A stretch of 12,234 nt of DNA, taken from positions 1 through 12,234 of the forward strand of contig JAWXTQ010000058.1 in NCBI GenBank assembly GCA_044433405.1, written 5' to 3'. The notes below the pieces were generated by a model that worked only from the letters and a program-made list of their open reading frames with translations, had not been told where the DNA came from and did not search any database. The stretch is from CAMQVM01 sp044433405 (GTDB lineage: Bacteria; Bacteroidota; Bacteroidia; Bacteroidales; Rikenellaceae). Positions 1-8,447 of the stretch are shown one piece after another (positions within the stretch are counted from its first letter, which is position 1; each line of letters begins with the position of its first letter). Position numbers and translations under genes: made by a program.

Positions 1-252
1 CCACTTGGAGGTAAGGCACAGTTCGGGGGTCAACGTTTCGGAGAGATGGAGGTTTGGGCACTAGAGGCATTTGGTGCTGCCAATATCTTACAAGAGATTT
101 TAACCATCAAATCCGACGATGTTGTAGGCCGTACTAAAGCTTATGAGGCGATTGTTAAGGGAGATAATCTTCCAGCAGCTGGCATTCCAGAGTCGCTAAA
201 TGTGTTATTACACGAGCTTAAAGGTCTGGCACTAAGTGTTAAGTTAGATTAA
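1..252 (+). CDS. rpoB: RNA polymerase beta subunit, C-terminal end (partial)
   Basis: This is the last 83 residues of the beta subunit of DNA-directed RNA polymerase; the frame is open from base 1 and the 5' end lies outside the window. The visible part opens with PLGGKAQFGGQRFGEMEVWA, the highly conserved RpoB C-terminal segment that forms part of the clamp and contacts beta-prime. It continues with an SDDVVGR-TKAYEAIVKG stretch and a PESLNVLLHELKGL stretch, both standard for this end of the protein. The stop codon is TAA at 250-252. The gene is followed after 70 bases by rpoC, the usual rpoBC arrangement, and the two are almost certainly co-transcribed. The identification is safe; only the missing N-terminal part limits the description. 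Confidence 0.97.
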   Translation, partial: PLGGKAQFGGQRFGEMEVWALEAFGAANILQEILTIKSDDVVGRTKAYEAIVKGDNLPAAGIPESLNVLLHELKGLALSVKLD

Positions 253-294
253 TTTTCACAAAGAGTCGTTTAAACAATTTGAAGTTAAATTATC

Positions 295-308
295 GGCACT
301 TAGGTGCT
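295..308 (+). other. Small hairpin in the rpoB-rpoC spacer
   Basis: GGCAC (295-299) can pair with GTGCT (304-308) around a TTAG tetraloop, giving a 5-bp stem that includes one G-U pair. It is followed by TAATTTTC and lies 14 bases before the rpoC start. It is too weak to be a convincing terminator. It might influence RNA processing or rpoC translation, but chance is also likely. Confidence 0.25.
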
Positions 309-322
309 TAATTTTCAAAGAT

Positions 323-3300
323 ATGTCATATAGAAAAGAGAATAAAAATATGGCTTTTTCAAAGATATCAATCTCTTTAGCATCGCCTGAAGAGATTTTG
401 GAAAGCTCAAGTGGTGAGGTTTTAAAACCTGAAACCATAAATTATCGTACATATAAACCAGAGCGTGATGGTCTTTTCTGCGAGCGTATATTTGGCCCTG
501 TAAAAGATTTTGAGTGCCACTGTGGTAAATACAAGCGAATCCGTTATAAAGGAATTGTTTGTGACCGTTGTGGTGTTGAGGTTACAGAGAAAAAAGTGCG
601 TCGCGAGCGTACTGGTCACATTGCTTTGGTAGTTCCAGTAGTTCATATTTGGTATTTCCGTTCTCTTCCAAACAAGATTGGTTACCTTATTGGTGTTCCA
701 ACTAAGAAATTGGATGCAGTAATTTATTATGAACGTTATATTGTAGTACAAGCAGGTTGTGTTGCTGAGGTTAAGGATTTAGATTTATTAACTGAAAAAG
801 AGTATTTAGATATTCTTGCAACTCTACCTAAAGGCAATAAGCAATTAGATGATAGCGATCCAAACAAATTTATCGCTCAAATGGGAGCAGAGGCAGTTAG
901 CACTCTACTTTCGAGAGTTAAATTAGATGAGTTATCATACTCTTTGCGCGATAAAGCGAGCAACGAAACATCGCAACAACGTAAGAGCGAAGCTCTAAAA
1001 CGTCTAAATGTTGTTGAGGCTTTCCGTGCGTCAGTTGATATCAACAAGCCTGAGTGGATGGTTCTAAAAATAGTTCCAGTAATTCCGCCAGAGTTGCGTC
1101 CATTAGTTCCACTTGATGGAGGACGTTTTGCAACTAGCGACTTGAATGACCTTTATCGCCGTGTGATTATTCGTAATAATCGTTTGAAGCGTTTAATTGA
1201 GATCAACGCACCTGAAGTGATTCTACGTAATGAGAAACGTATGCTTCAAGAGGCAGTTGACTCACTATTTGATAACTCAAGAAAGAGCAATGCCGTTAAG
1301 AGTGAATCTAACCGTCCATTGAAATCTCTTTCTGATAGCTTAAAAGGTAAACAAGGACGTTTCCGTCAAAACTTACTAGGTAAGCGTGTTGACTACTCAG
1401 CGCGTTCGGTAATTGTCGTTGGACCTGAGCTAAAAATGCACGAGATGGGTATCCCTAAAAATATGGCTGCCGAATTATATAAACCATTTATTATTCGTAA
1501 GTTAATTGAAAGGGGTATTGTTAAAACTGTAAAATCGGCTAAGAAAATTATCGACCGTCGTGATCCAGTAGTTTGGGATATTCTTGAGAATGTTCTTAAA
1601 GGTCACCCAGTGTTGATGAACCGTGCCCCAACTCTTCACAGATTGGGTATCCAAGCTTTCCAACCTAAGCTTATCGAGGGTAAAGCATTACAGTTGCATC
1701 CACTTGCATGTACTGCATTTAATGCCGACTTTGACGGTGACCAGATGGCGGTTCACTTGCCACTAGGTAATGCAGCTATTTTGGAGGCTCAAATCTTAAT
1801 GTTAGGTGCGCATAATATCCTTAACCCTGCAAATGGTGCTCCAATTACTGTACCATCTCAGGACATGGTTCTAGGTCTTTACTATATGACCAAATCAAGA
1901 AAAGGAGTAGCAGGTGAAGGTTTAGTTTTCTATTCGCCAGAGGAGGCAATTATAGCCTACAACGAAAAGAGAGCTGCGCTTCATGCTAATGTTAAGCTTC
2001 TACTTAAAAAAGAGGGTAAAAAGAGCGAGTTAATCGAGACTACTATCGGACGTATCATGTTCAACGAATATGTTCCGCAAGAGGTAGGATACATCAACGA
2101 GCTTTTAACTAAAAAATCACTTAGAGATATCATTGGTTTCGTAATGAAAGAGGCTGGTGCTGCACGTACAGCTGCCTTCCTAGATGATATCAAAGGTGTA
2201 GGTTACAATATGGCCTTTAGTGGTGGTTTGTCATTTAACTTAGATGCAATCATCATCCCTAAAGAGAAAGAGGAGTTAGTAAATGATGGTTATGAGCAAG
2301 TTGAAGAGGTGTTAGAGTCATACAACATGGGTCTTATCACAAACAACGAGCGTTACAACCAGATTATCGACATCTGGACACACACCAACTCTAAGCTTAC
2401 TCACACCGTATTAAAGCAGTTGACAGAAGATGATCAAGGTTTTAATCCAGTATATATGATGCTTGATTCAGGAGCCCGTGGTTCTAAAGAGCAGATTCGT
2501 CAGCTTTCAGGTATGCGTGGTTTGATGGCTAAGCCTCAGAAGTCAGGATCAGATAGTGCTCAGATTATCGAGAACCCTATTCTTTCAAACTTTAAGGAGG
2601 GTCTATCAGTTCTTGAGTACTTTATTTCAACTCACGGTGCTCGTAAAGGTCTTGCCGATACGGCTCTAAAAACTGCCGATGCAGGATATTTGACACGTCG
2701 TTTGGTTGACGTAGCACAAGATGTAATCATCAGTGAGCAAGATTGTGGTACACTTCGTGGTTTAACAGCTACAGCTATCAAGCGTAACGAAGATGTAGTT
2801 CAGACATTAAAAGAGAGAATTTTAGGTCGTACAGCGGTAATGGACGTAATTCATCCAATTACAGGTGAGGTGTTAGTTGCAGCAGGCGAGCAAATCTCAG
2901 AAGATATAGCAACAGCAATCGACAAATCTCCAATTGAGCAAGTTGAAATTCGTTCGGTGCTTACTTGTGAATCTAAAAAAGGAGTTTGTGCAAAATGTTA
3001 CGGTCGCAACCTAGCTACAGGCCGCATGGTTCAACTAGGAGAGGTTGTAGGTGTAATTGCAGCGCAATCAATTGGTGAGCCAGGTACACAGCTTACACTT
3101 CGTACTTTCCACGTCGGTGGTGTTGCGGGAGGTGTAGCTTCTGACAACAGCGTAGTTGCGCGTTACGAAGGTCGCGTAGAGATTGACGATCTAAAAACTG
3201 TAGAGAAAGAGGTTGACGGTAAAAAAGTTAATATTGTTATTAGCCGTTTAACAGAGTTAAGAATTGTTGATGTCAACACTGGCATAACTCTATATAACCA

Positions 3301-4522
3301 TGCAATTCCTTACGGTGCGATTCTTTATATCGAAAATGGTGCAATGGTTTCAAAAGGCGATATGATTTGCGAATGGGATCAATATAACGCAGTTATCATC
3401 TCTGAATTCAATGGTAAAGTGTTGTTTGACAGCGTAACCGAGGGTGTAACATACCGCGAAGAGGCTGACGAGCAGACAGGTTTCCGCGAGAAGGTAATTA
3501 TTGATTCTCGTGATAAAACCAAAAACCCAGTAATTAGAATTGTTGATAAAGAGGGTATTGAGCAGAAGCAATATAACCTACCAGTAGGCGCTCACATTGT
3601 CGTAAAAGAGAATGCAAGCATCAAGGCGGGTGATATTCTAATCAAGATTCCACGCGTTGCAGGTAAAGCGGGTGATATTACAGGGGGTCTTCCACGTGTT
3701 ACAGAGTTGTTCGAGGCTCGTAACCCATCCAATCCAGCGGTAGTTTCGGAGATTGACGGAGAGATCTCATTTGGTAAAATCAAACGTGGTAATAGAGAGA
3801 TTATCGTAACTTCTCGTACAGGTGAAGTTGTTAAATATCTTGTGCCACTAGCGCGCCAGATTCTAGTTCAAGAGAATGACTATGTTAAAGCAGGTATTCC
3901 ACTTTCAGACGGAGCAATTACCCCAGCTGACATCTTAGCAATTCAAGGGCCAACAAAAGTTCAAGAGTATATTGTTAATGAGGTTCAAGAGGTATACCGT
4001 ATGCAGGGTGTGAAGATCAACGATAAACACTTTGAAGTTATCGTTCGTCAGATGATGAACAAAGTTAGAATCAGTGATCCAGGTGACACTCGCTTCCTAG
4101 AGGAGCAAGTTGTTGACAAGTGGGAATTCATGCGAGTTAACGACGAGATTTACGAGAAGAAAATCGTTACTAACAGAGGTGATTCTCAGGAGTTGAAAGA
4201 GGGACAGATTATCACCATGCGCAAGCTACGTGATGAGAACTCATCTTTAAAGCGTAAAGATATGAATTTAGTAGAGGTTAGAGATGCAGTTCCAGCAACT
4301 AGCAACCAAATACTTCAAGGTATCACACGTGCAGCTCTTCAAACCAACAGCTTTATCTCAGCTGCATCGTTCCAGGAGACAACAAAAGTTCTTAACGAGG
4401 CTGCGATATTTGGTAAAGTTGACCACCTAGAGAAGCTAAAAGAGAATGTAATTTGCGGACACTTAATTCCAGCAGGTACTGGAACAAGAAGTTTCCAAAA
4501 TATAGACGTAGAGGTTAAGTAA
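323..4522 (+). CDS. rpoC: DNA-directed RNA polymerase subunit beta-prime
   Basis: Complete beta-prime subunit of RNA polymerase (1399 residues), which carries the catalytic magnesium site. The N-terminal zinc site is visible as C65, C67, C80 and C83. The catalytic loop NADFDGD spans residues 467-473, with magnesium ligands D469, D471 and D473. The bridge helix starts near H771 (HGARKGLADTALKTADAGYL). The second zinc site uses C808, C882, C889 and C892. The trigger loop begins with GEPGTQLTLRTFHVGG (918-933) and resumes with DITGGLPRVTELFEAR at 1118, so an insertion of about 180 residues interrupts it, in the place where E. coli carries SI3. The start at 323 (MSYRKENK) is preferred over the in-frame ATG at 350 because, from memory, Bacteroidales homologues start with a similar M-x-(F/Y)-RKENK stretch. 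A hairpin terminator follows directly. Confidence 0.98.
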   Translation: MSYRKENKNMAFSKISISLASPEEILESSSGEVLKPETINYRTYKPERDGLFCERIFGPVKDFECHCGKYKRIRYKGIVCDRCGVEVTEKKVRRERTGHIALVVPVVHIWYFRSLPNKIGYLIGVPTKKLDAVIYYERYIVVQAGCVAEVKDLDLLTEKEYLDILATLPKGNKQLDDSDPNKFIAQMGAEAVSTLLSRVKLDELSYSLRDKASNETSQQRKSEALKRLNVVEAFRASVDINKPEWMVLKIVPVIPPELRPLVPLDGGRFATSDLNDLYRRVIIRNNRLKRLIEINAPEVILRNEKRMLQEAVDSLFDNSRKSNAVKSESNRPLKSLSDSLKGKQGRFRQNLLGKRVDYSARSVIVVGPELKMHEMGIPKNMAAELYKPFIIRKLIERGIVKTVKSAKKIIDRRDPVVWDILENVLKGHPVLMNRAPTLHRLGIQAFQPKLIEGKALQLHPLACTAFNADFDGDQMAVHLPLGNAAILEAQILMLGAHNILNPANGAPITVPSQDMVLGLYYMTKSRKGVAGEGLVFYSPEEAIIAYNEKRAALHANVKLLLKKEGKKSELIETTIGRIMFNEYVPQEVGYINELLTKKSLRDIIGFVMKEAGAARTAAFLDDIKGVGYNMAFSGGLSFNLDAIIIPKEKEELVNDGYEQVEEVLESYNMGLITNNERYNQIIDIWTHTNSKLTHTVLKQLTEDDQGFNPVYMMLDSGARGSKEQIRQLSGMRGLMAKPQKSGSDSAQIIENPILSNFKEGLSVLEYFISTHGARKGLADTALKTADAGYLTRRLVDVAQDVIISEQDCGTLRGLTATAIKRNEDVVQTLKERILGRTAVMDVIHPITGEVLVAAGEQISEDIATAIDKSPIEQVEIRSVLTCESKKGVCAKCYGRNLATGRMVQLGEVVGVIAAQSIGEPGTQLTLRTFHVGGVAGGVASDNSVVARYEGRVEIDDLKTVEKEVDGKKVNIVISRLTELRIVDVNTGITLYNHAIPYGAILYIENGAMVSKGDMICEWDQYNAVIISEFNGKVLFDSVTEGVTYREEADEQTGFREKVIIDSRDKTKNPVIRIVDKEGIEQKQYNLPVGAHIVVKENASIKAGDILIKIPRVAGKAGDITGGLPRVTELFEARNPSNPAVVSEIDGEISFGKIKRGNREIIVTSRTGEVVKYLVPLARQILVQENDYVKAGIPLSDGAITPADILAIQGPTKVQEYIVNEVQEVYRMQGVKINDKHFEVIVRQMMNKVRISDPGDTRFLEEQVVDKWEFMRVNDEIYEKKIVTNRGDSQELKEGQIITMRKLRDENSSLKRKDMNLVEVRDAVPATSNQILQGITRAALQTNSFISAASFQETTKVLNEAAIFGKVDHLEKLKENVICGHLIPAGTGTRSFQNIDVEVK

Positions 4523-4543
4523 TTTAGCCTCGATAGCATTGAG

Positions 4544-4587
4544 AGAGCTGTTTGCTAATATAGTAGACAGCTCTTTCTGTTATTTTT
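4544..4587 (+). terminator. Intrinsic terminator after rpoC
   Basis: The segment 4544-4556 pairs with 4562-4574 in a 13-bp stem around a 5-base loop (AATAT). The outer eight pairs (AGAGCTGT with ACAGCTCT) are perfect, and the inner part includes two G-U pairs. A T-rich tail (TTCTGTTATTTTT, 4575-4587) follows. The position, 21 bases after the rpoC stop and just ahead of a new promoter, fits a terminator for the rpoBC transcript. Confidence 0.8.
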
Positions 4588-4596
4588 CGGTAAATA

Positions 4597-4628
4597 TTTC
4601 GAATTCTATTAAACTTTAGCTATATTTG
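4597..4628 (+). promoter_or_regulatory. Bacteroidales-type promoter for cysH
   Basis: TATATTTG at 4621-4628 matches the Bacteroidota -7 element TAnnTTTG exactly. TTTC at 4597-4600, 20 bases upstream, is one base away from the -33 element TTTG. The site lies between the rpoC terminator and the cysH start. Transcription would begin near 4634-4637 and give a leader of roughly 47 nt. The consensus is established for the phylum; the start point is inferred. Confidence 0.7.
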
Positions 4629-4643
4629 TGGCGTAAAATATGG

Positions 4644-4662
4644 GGGATTTTACGAAAATCCC
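4644..4662 (+). promoter_or_regulatory. Perfect 8-bp palindrome (operator or leader hairpin)
   Basis: GGGATTTT (4644-4651) and AAAATCCC (4655-4662) form a perfect inverted repeat around the three bases ACG. It sits about 10 to 28 bases downstream of the predicted transcription start and ends 20 bases before the cysH ATG. No T-tract follows, so it is not an intrinsic terminator. As DNA it could be a repressor operator; as RNA it could be a small stem in the leader that stabilises the message or affects ribosome access. Which regulator would bind it is not known. Confidence 0.5.
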
Positions 4663-4682
4663 AAAATTAAACACAACTAGTA

Positions 4683-5399
4683 ATGGAAATAGAAGAAATA
4701 ACCGCGTTAAATCGCACATTCAAAGAGTATACACCAGAGCAGATACTTGAATATTTTATCAGCCGCTATAAAGGAGAGATTGCGCTCTCTACATCAATGA
4801 GTATGGAGGATCAAATTCTTACCCACATGGTGTGCAATATCGACAAAGAGACAAGAATTTTCACGCTAGACACAGGTCGTTTATTTCCAGAGACATACGA
4901 TCTTATCGACAAAACCACACGTCATTACAATAAAAACATAGAGGTTTTTTTCCCAAACCACACCTTAGTTGAGCAGATGGTTAAGGAGAAATCAATCAAT
5001 CTTTTCTACGATAGCGTTGAGAGCCGCAGAGAGTGTTGTCAGATTCGTAAGATTGAGCCATTGCGTCGTGCATTTAAAGGCTTAAAAGTTTGGATTTGCG
5101 GATTACGTCAAGAGCAATCAATCACTCGATTTGGTCTCAATCCCGTTGAGCTAGATGGTGCAAATGAGGGAGTAATCAAAATTTCGCCTCTTTATAATTG
5201 GAGTGCAAAGATGGTAAGAGATTACATCGAGGAGCACAATATCCCATACAACCCACTATGTGACAAAGGTTATCCAAGTATTGGGTGTCAACCATGCACA
5301 AGAGCGGTTCAAGAGGGCGAAGATGAGCGCGCTGGCCGTTGGTGGTGGGAGTCTCGCGACACCAAGGAGTGTGGTCTGCACAAGATTGGTAAGCGATAG
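4683..5399 (+). CDS. cysH: Adenylyl-sulfate reductase, [4Fe-4S] type (CysH family)
   Basis: Cytoplasmic enzyme of sulfate assimilation (238 residues) that reduces adenylyl sulfate to sulfite, with thioredoxin as the usual electron donor. The PP-loop-like nucleotide site is LSTSMSMEDQ (35-44). The cysteines C118-C119 in RRECCQIRKIEPL and C202/C205 in SIGCQPCT are the ligands of the iron-sulfur cluster that marks the APS-using subgroup; PAPS-specific enzymes such as E. coli CysH lack them. The catalytic cysteine is C230 in the C-terminal KECGLH motif, so the active site is intact. No sulfate adenylyltransferase (cysD, cysN) or sulfite reductase gene lies nearby; pfkA follows after 25 bases. It has its own promoter and probably leads the operon. 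A PAPS activity cannot be fully excluded. Confidence 0.92.
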   Translation: MEIEEITALNRTFKEYTPEQILEYFISRYKGEIALSTSMSMEDQILTHMVCNIDKETRIFTLDTGRLFPETYDLIDKTTRHYNKNIEVFFPNHTLVEQMVKEKSINLFYDSVESRRECCQIRKIEPLRRAFKGLKVWICGLRQEQSITRFGLNPVELDGANEGVIKISPLYNWSAKMVRDYIEEHNIPYNPLCDKGYPSIGCQPCTRAVQEGEDERAGRWWWESRDTKECGLHKIGKR

Positions 5400-5424
5400 G
5401 TATAATTTTTGAAAATTAGTTTAA

Positions 5425-6405
5425 ATGGAAAATATAAAATGTATAGGAATACTCACCTCAGGAGGTGATGCTCCTGGGATGAATGCTGCAATCAGGGCAG
5501 TAACTAGATCGGCAATCTACAACAACCTCAAGGTAAAGGCTATTTACCGAGGCTATAAAGGTTTAATTACTGGTGAGATTGCAGATTTCAAGACTCAGAA
5601 TGTAAGCAATATTATTCAACAAGGAGGTACAATCCTTAAGACAGCGCGTTGTACAGAGTTTAGAACTCCAGAGGGGCGCAAGGTAGCGCATGACACCTTA
5701 GTTGCTGAGGGGATTGACGCATTAGTAGCTATAGGAGGTGACGGTACACTTACTGGAGCTAGAATTTTTGCTTCAGAGCATAATTTTCCAATAGTAGGTA
5801 TCCCAGGCACAATCGACAACGACCTTTGGGGCACCGACATGACTATTGGTTACGACACAGCCCTAAACACCATTATGGATGCAGTCGACAAGATTCGCGA
5901 CACAGCCTCTTCGCACGAGCGTCTATTTTTTATCGAGGTAATGGGTAGAGATGCAGGCTTTTTAGCGATGAATGGAGCAATAGCTTCAGGAGCTGAGGCT
6001 GCAATTATCCCAGAGTTTGCTATGGATCACGACGTATTAGATGAGCTTATAGGCAATGGATTTAGAAAATCAAAAAATAGCAGTATCGTATTGGTAGCCG
6101 AGAGTCCTCACACAGGTGGCGCTATGCATTTAGCTGAGCGTATGAAAACAGAATATCCGCAATACGACGTAAGAGTCTCAATTTTGGGTCATCTACAGCG
6201 CGGAGGTTCACCGACAGCGTGTGACAGGATTTTAGCAAGCCGCATGGGAGCAGCCGCAATTGATGCATTGTTAGATGGTCAGCGCAATGTAATGATAGGA
6301 ATTGTTAATGACAAGATCGACCTAGTGCCCTTCTCAAAAGCTATCAAGAAGGATAAACCAATCAACAAGGAGTTGCAAGAGACTCTAAGAATTTTATCGA
6401 TTTAA
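5425..6405 (+). CDS. pfkA: ATP-dependent 6-phosphofructokinase
   Basis: Glycolytic kinase (326 residues, normal for the bacterial PfkA family) that converts fructose 6-phosphate and ATP into fructose 1,6-bisphosphate in the cytoplasm. Visible motifs are the ATP loop TSGGDAPGMN (11-20), GGDGT (104-108), the catalytic PGTIDND (127-133) with D131 as the likely base, EVMGRDAG (171-178) for substrate binding, and HLQRGGSP (256-263). Both positions that separate ATP from pyrophosphate enzymes are glycine (G107 and G128), which points to ATP as donor. It starts 25 bases after cysH and lies 62 bases before the GH20 gene, with no strong terminator in either gap, so it probably belongs to the same transcript. 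The combination with cysH is unusual. Confidence 0.96.
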   Translation: MENIKCIGILTSGGDAPGMNAAIRAVTRSAIYNNLKVKAIYRGYKGLITGEIADFKTQNVSNIIQQGGTILKTARCTEFRTPEGRKVAHDTLVAEGIDALVAIGGDGTLTGARIFASEHNFPIVGIPGTIDNDLWGTDMTIGYDTALNTIMDAVDKIRDTASSHERLFFIEVMGRDAGFLAMNGAIASGAEAAIIPEFAMDHDVLDELIGNGFRKSKNSSIVLVAESPHTGGAMHLAERMKTEYPQYDVRVSILGHLQRGGSPTACDRILASRMGAAAIDALLDGQRNVMIGIVNDKIDLVPFSKAIKKDKPINKELQETLRILSI

Positions 6406-6467
6406 CCAAAACGCCACACCTTTTTATAGTAGTGGGGTAATTATAAACCATATAAAAGAAGAATAGT

Positions 6468-8429
6468 ATGTTCAAGAAGTTATCGACAACGGTGATGTTG
6501 TTTTTCGCTTGTATTGCAGTAGCTGTAGCGCAAGTGAACCCTAAACCTTTTGTAATTCCAGAGTTGCAACAATGGAAAGGTTCAAAGGGAGAATTATTAA
6601 TTAGCAACAACACGCGAATAGTTGTTGGTAGCGCAGATGCAGAGCAGTTAAGCTCTATAGCCGACGCACTTTCTTCAGATATTCACGCTATTTCGGGTTT
6701 AACAGTGTCGGTATCTGAGGGTACACCACAAAAGGGAGACATCTATCTTACTCTAGGCGACATTAAAATAGATAATAGTGAGGCGTACAAGATAGAGATA
6801 TCTAACTACGCCAAGGTTACAGCACCAGAGGCAATAGGTTTAATCTGGGCTAGCAAGACTATTCTTCAAATCATGGAGAGCGAAGGTGATAACGCACTGC
6901 CTAAAGGTACAATTATCGACTACCCAGCCTATCCAGTCAGAGGTTTTATGTTAGATGTTGGGCGTAAATATTTCACAATTGATTTTTTGAGAGATTATGT
7001 TAAGTTTATGGCCTACTACAAGATGAATACTTTTCATATTCACCTTAGCGACAACGCATTCAAGCAGTTTTACGCGCACGATTGGTCAAAAACGGAGGCA
7101 GCCTTCCGCCTAGAGAGCGACACCTACCCAGGTTTAGCAGCTAAGAGCGGTCACTACACTAAGCAAGAGTTTATCGACCTTCAGATTCTAGCTGAAGAGA
7201 ATGGTATTCTTATCATTCCAGAGATAGATATCCCAGCTCACACTCTAGCCTTTACTCAATATATGCCAGAGATTGGTAGTGAGGAGTATGGTATGGATCA
7301 CCTTGACTTGTTCAACCCAAAGACTTACGAGTTTTTCGATGCACTTTTCAAAGAGTATCTAGAGGGTGACGAGCCAGTGTTCAGAGGCGAGTATGTTCAC
7401 ATCGGTACAGACGAGTATTCAAATCGCAATAAAGAGGTTGTTGAGAAGTTCCGCTACTTCACAGATTATTATATCCGTCAAGTGCAAAGCTATGGCAAGA
7501 AAGTTGGCGTTTGGGGAGCATTGACTCACGCTAAAGGCGAAACACCAGTTACTGTCGACAACGTAATGATGGATTGTTGGTATAATGGCTACGCCAATCC
7601 TGCCGACATGATTGAGCAGGGCTACGATGTAGTCTCTATCCCTGACGGTATGGTCTATATTGTTCCAGCCGCGGGTTACTACTACGACTACCTAAACTGC
7701 GAATACCTCTACAATAAATGGACACCAGCAGTTATTGGCTCAGCTCATTTCGAGGAGGGTCATCCACAAATCAAAGGGGGTAAATTTGCTGTATGGAACG
7801 ACCATGCAGGCAATGGTATCACCTCAAAAGATGTTCATCATAGAGTGCTTCCAGCAATGCGCACCATCTCAACCAAAACATGGAAAGGCAAAGATACAAC
7901 TATCCCTTATGCTGAGTTTGCTGCTAAGAGCAACCTGCTAAGCGAAGCTCCAGGGCTTTCAATCTCAGGTAGAGTTAAAGGTAAGAGCGGTTTGGTTATG
8001 CATGTTGACACTCTTAAGAAAGGCGACACTACCACCCTAGAGGAGATAGGTTACAACTACTCAGTAGAGTTTACGCTTAACGCAAAAGATAATCACAACG
8101 GAGCGATTTTGTTCTCTTCTGACCATGCGAAGTTATATCTACGCTCTCCAAACTCAGGCAAGCTAGCCTTTGAGCGAGATGGTTATCTAAATGATTTCAA
8201 CTACACCATCCCTAATGGTCAAAATGTTAAAATCAAAATCACAGGTGATAACGAGAGCACCTCTTTATATGTTGATGGATCGCACGTAGAGACGCTAGGC
8301 AAAATCATTCAACACTACGACCAAGCAGGTAAGCAGAAGAAAGCCTACCTTCAAACCCTAGTTTTCCCACTTAAAGAGGTAGGAGTCTTTAATGGAATGA
8401 TTACCAACCTAAGAGTTATCCAAGAGTAA
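6468..8429 (+). CDS. Secreted GH20 beta-hexosaminidase with lectin-like C-terminus
   Basis: Glycoside hydrolase of family 20 (653 residues) that would remove terminal N-acetylhexosamine, or possibly a disaccharide, from glycans. A Sec signal peptide covers residues 1-21 (cut after AVA, before Q22). A GH20 N-terminal accessory domain spans about 25-150, then the TIM barrel: RGFMLDVGRKYF (158-169), HLSDN (192-196), PEIDIPAH (251-258), and the catalytic pair D314-E315 in HIGTDEYSN. Tryptophans W349, W371 and W443 probably line the sugar pocket. HIGTDEY, rather than the common HxGGDE, and the GYYYDYLN stretch (403-410) recall the StrH/lacto-N-biosidase branch. Residues 500-653 look like a LamG or concanavalin-type beta-sandwich. 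Two TAA stops stand in tandem at 8427-8432, and manA follows after 18 bases. Exact substrate is open. Confidence 0.9.
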   Translation: MFKKLSTTVMLFFACIAVAVAQVNPKPFVIPELQQWKGSKGELLISNNTRIVVGSADAEQLSSIADALSSDIHAISGLTVSVSEGTPQKGDIYLTLGDIKIDNSEAYKIEISNYAKVTAPEAIGLIWASKTILQIMESEGDNALPKGTIIDYPAYPVRGFMLDVGRKYFTIDFLRDYVKFMAYYKMNTFHIHLSDNAFKQFYAHDWSKTEAAFRLESDTYPGLAAKSGHYTKQEFIDLQILAEENGILIIPEIDIPAHTLAFTQYMPEIGSEEYGMDHLDLFNPKTYEFFDALFKEYLEGDEPVFRGEYVHIGTDEYSNRNKEVVEKFRYFTDYYIRQVQSYGKKVGVWGALTHAKGETPVTVDNVMMDCWYNGYANPADMIEQGYDVVSIPDGMVYIVPAAGYYYDYLNCEYLYNKWTPAVIGSAHFEEGHPQIKGGKFAVWNDHAGNGITSKDVHHRVLPAMRTISTKTWKGKDTTIPYAEFAAKSNLLSEAPGLSISGRVKGKSGLVMHVDTLKKGDTTTLEEIGYNYSVEFTLNAKDNHNGAILFSSDHAKLYLRSPNSGKLAFERDGYLNDFNYTIPNGQNVKIKITGDNESTSLYVDGSHVETLGKIIQHYDQAGKQKKAYLQTLVFPLKEVGVFNGMITNLRVIQE

Positions 8430-8447
8430 TAAGTAAAAACAAAAGTA

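Noticed and set aside
422..751. Minus-strand open frame opposite the start of rpoC, and similar ones opposite rpoC, pfkA and manA
   Set aside because: They lie fully inside strongly conserved genes, show no family-like sequence and are explained by the codon pattern of the + strand genes.
6411..6436. Possible hairpin between pfkA and the GH20 gene (CCAC with GTGG)
   Set aside because: Only four pairs with a 14-base loop containing the T-run itself; the flanking bases do not extend the stem. Not enough to call a terminator, so the operon is assumed to continue.
7735..7941. Second-frame + strand open stretch within the GH20 gene
   Set aside because: It lies inside the GH20 barrel and carries no recognisable motif; a shadow frame.
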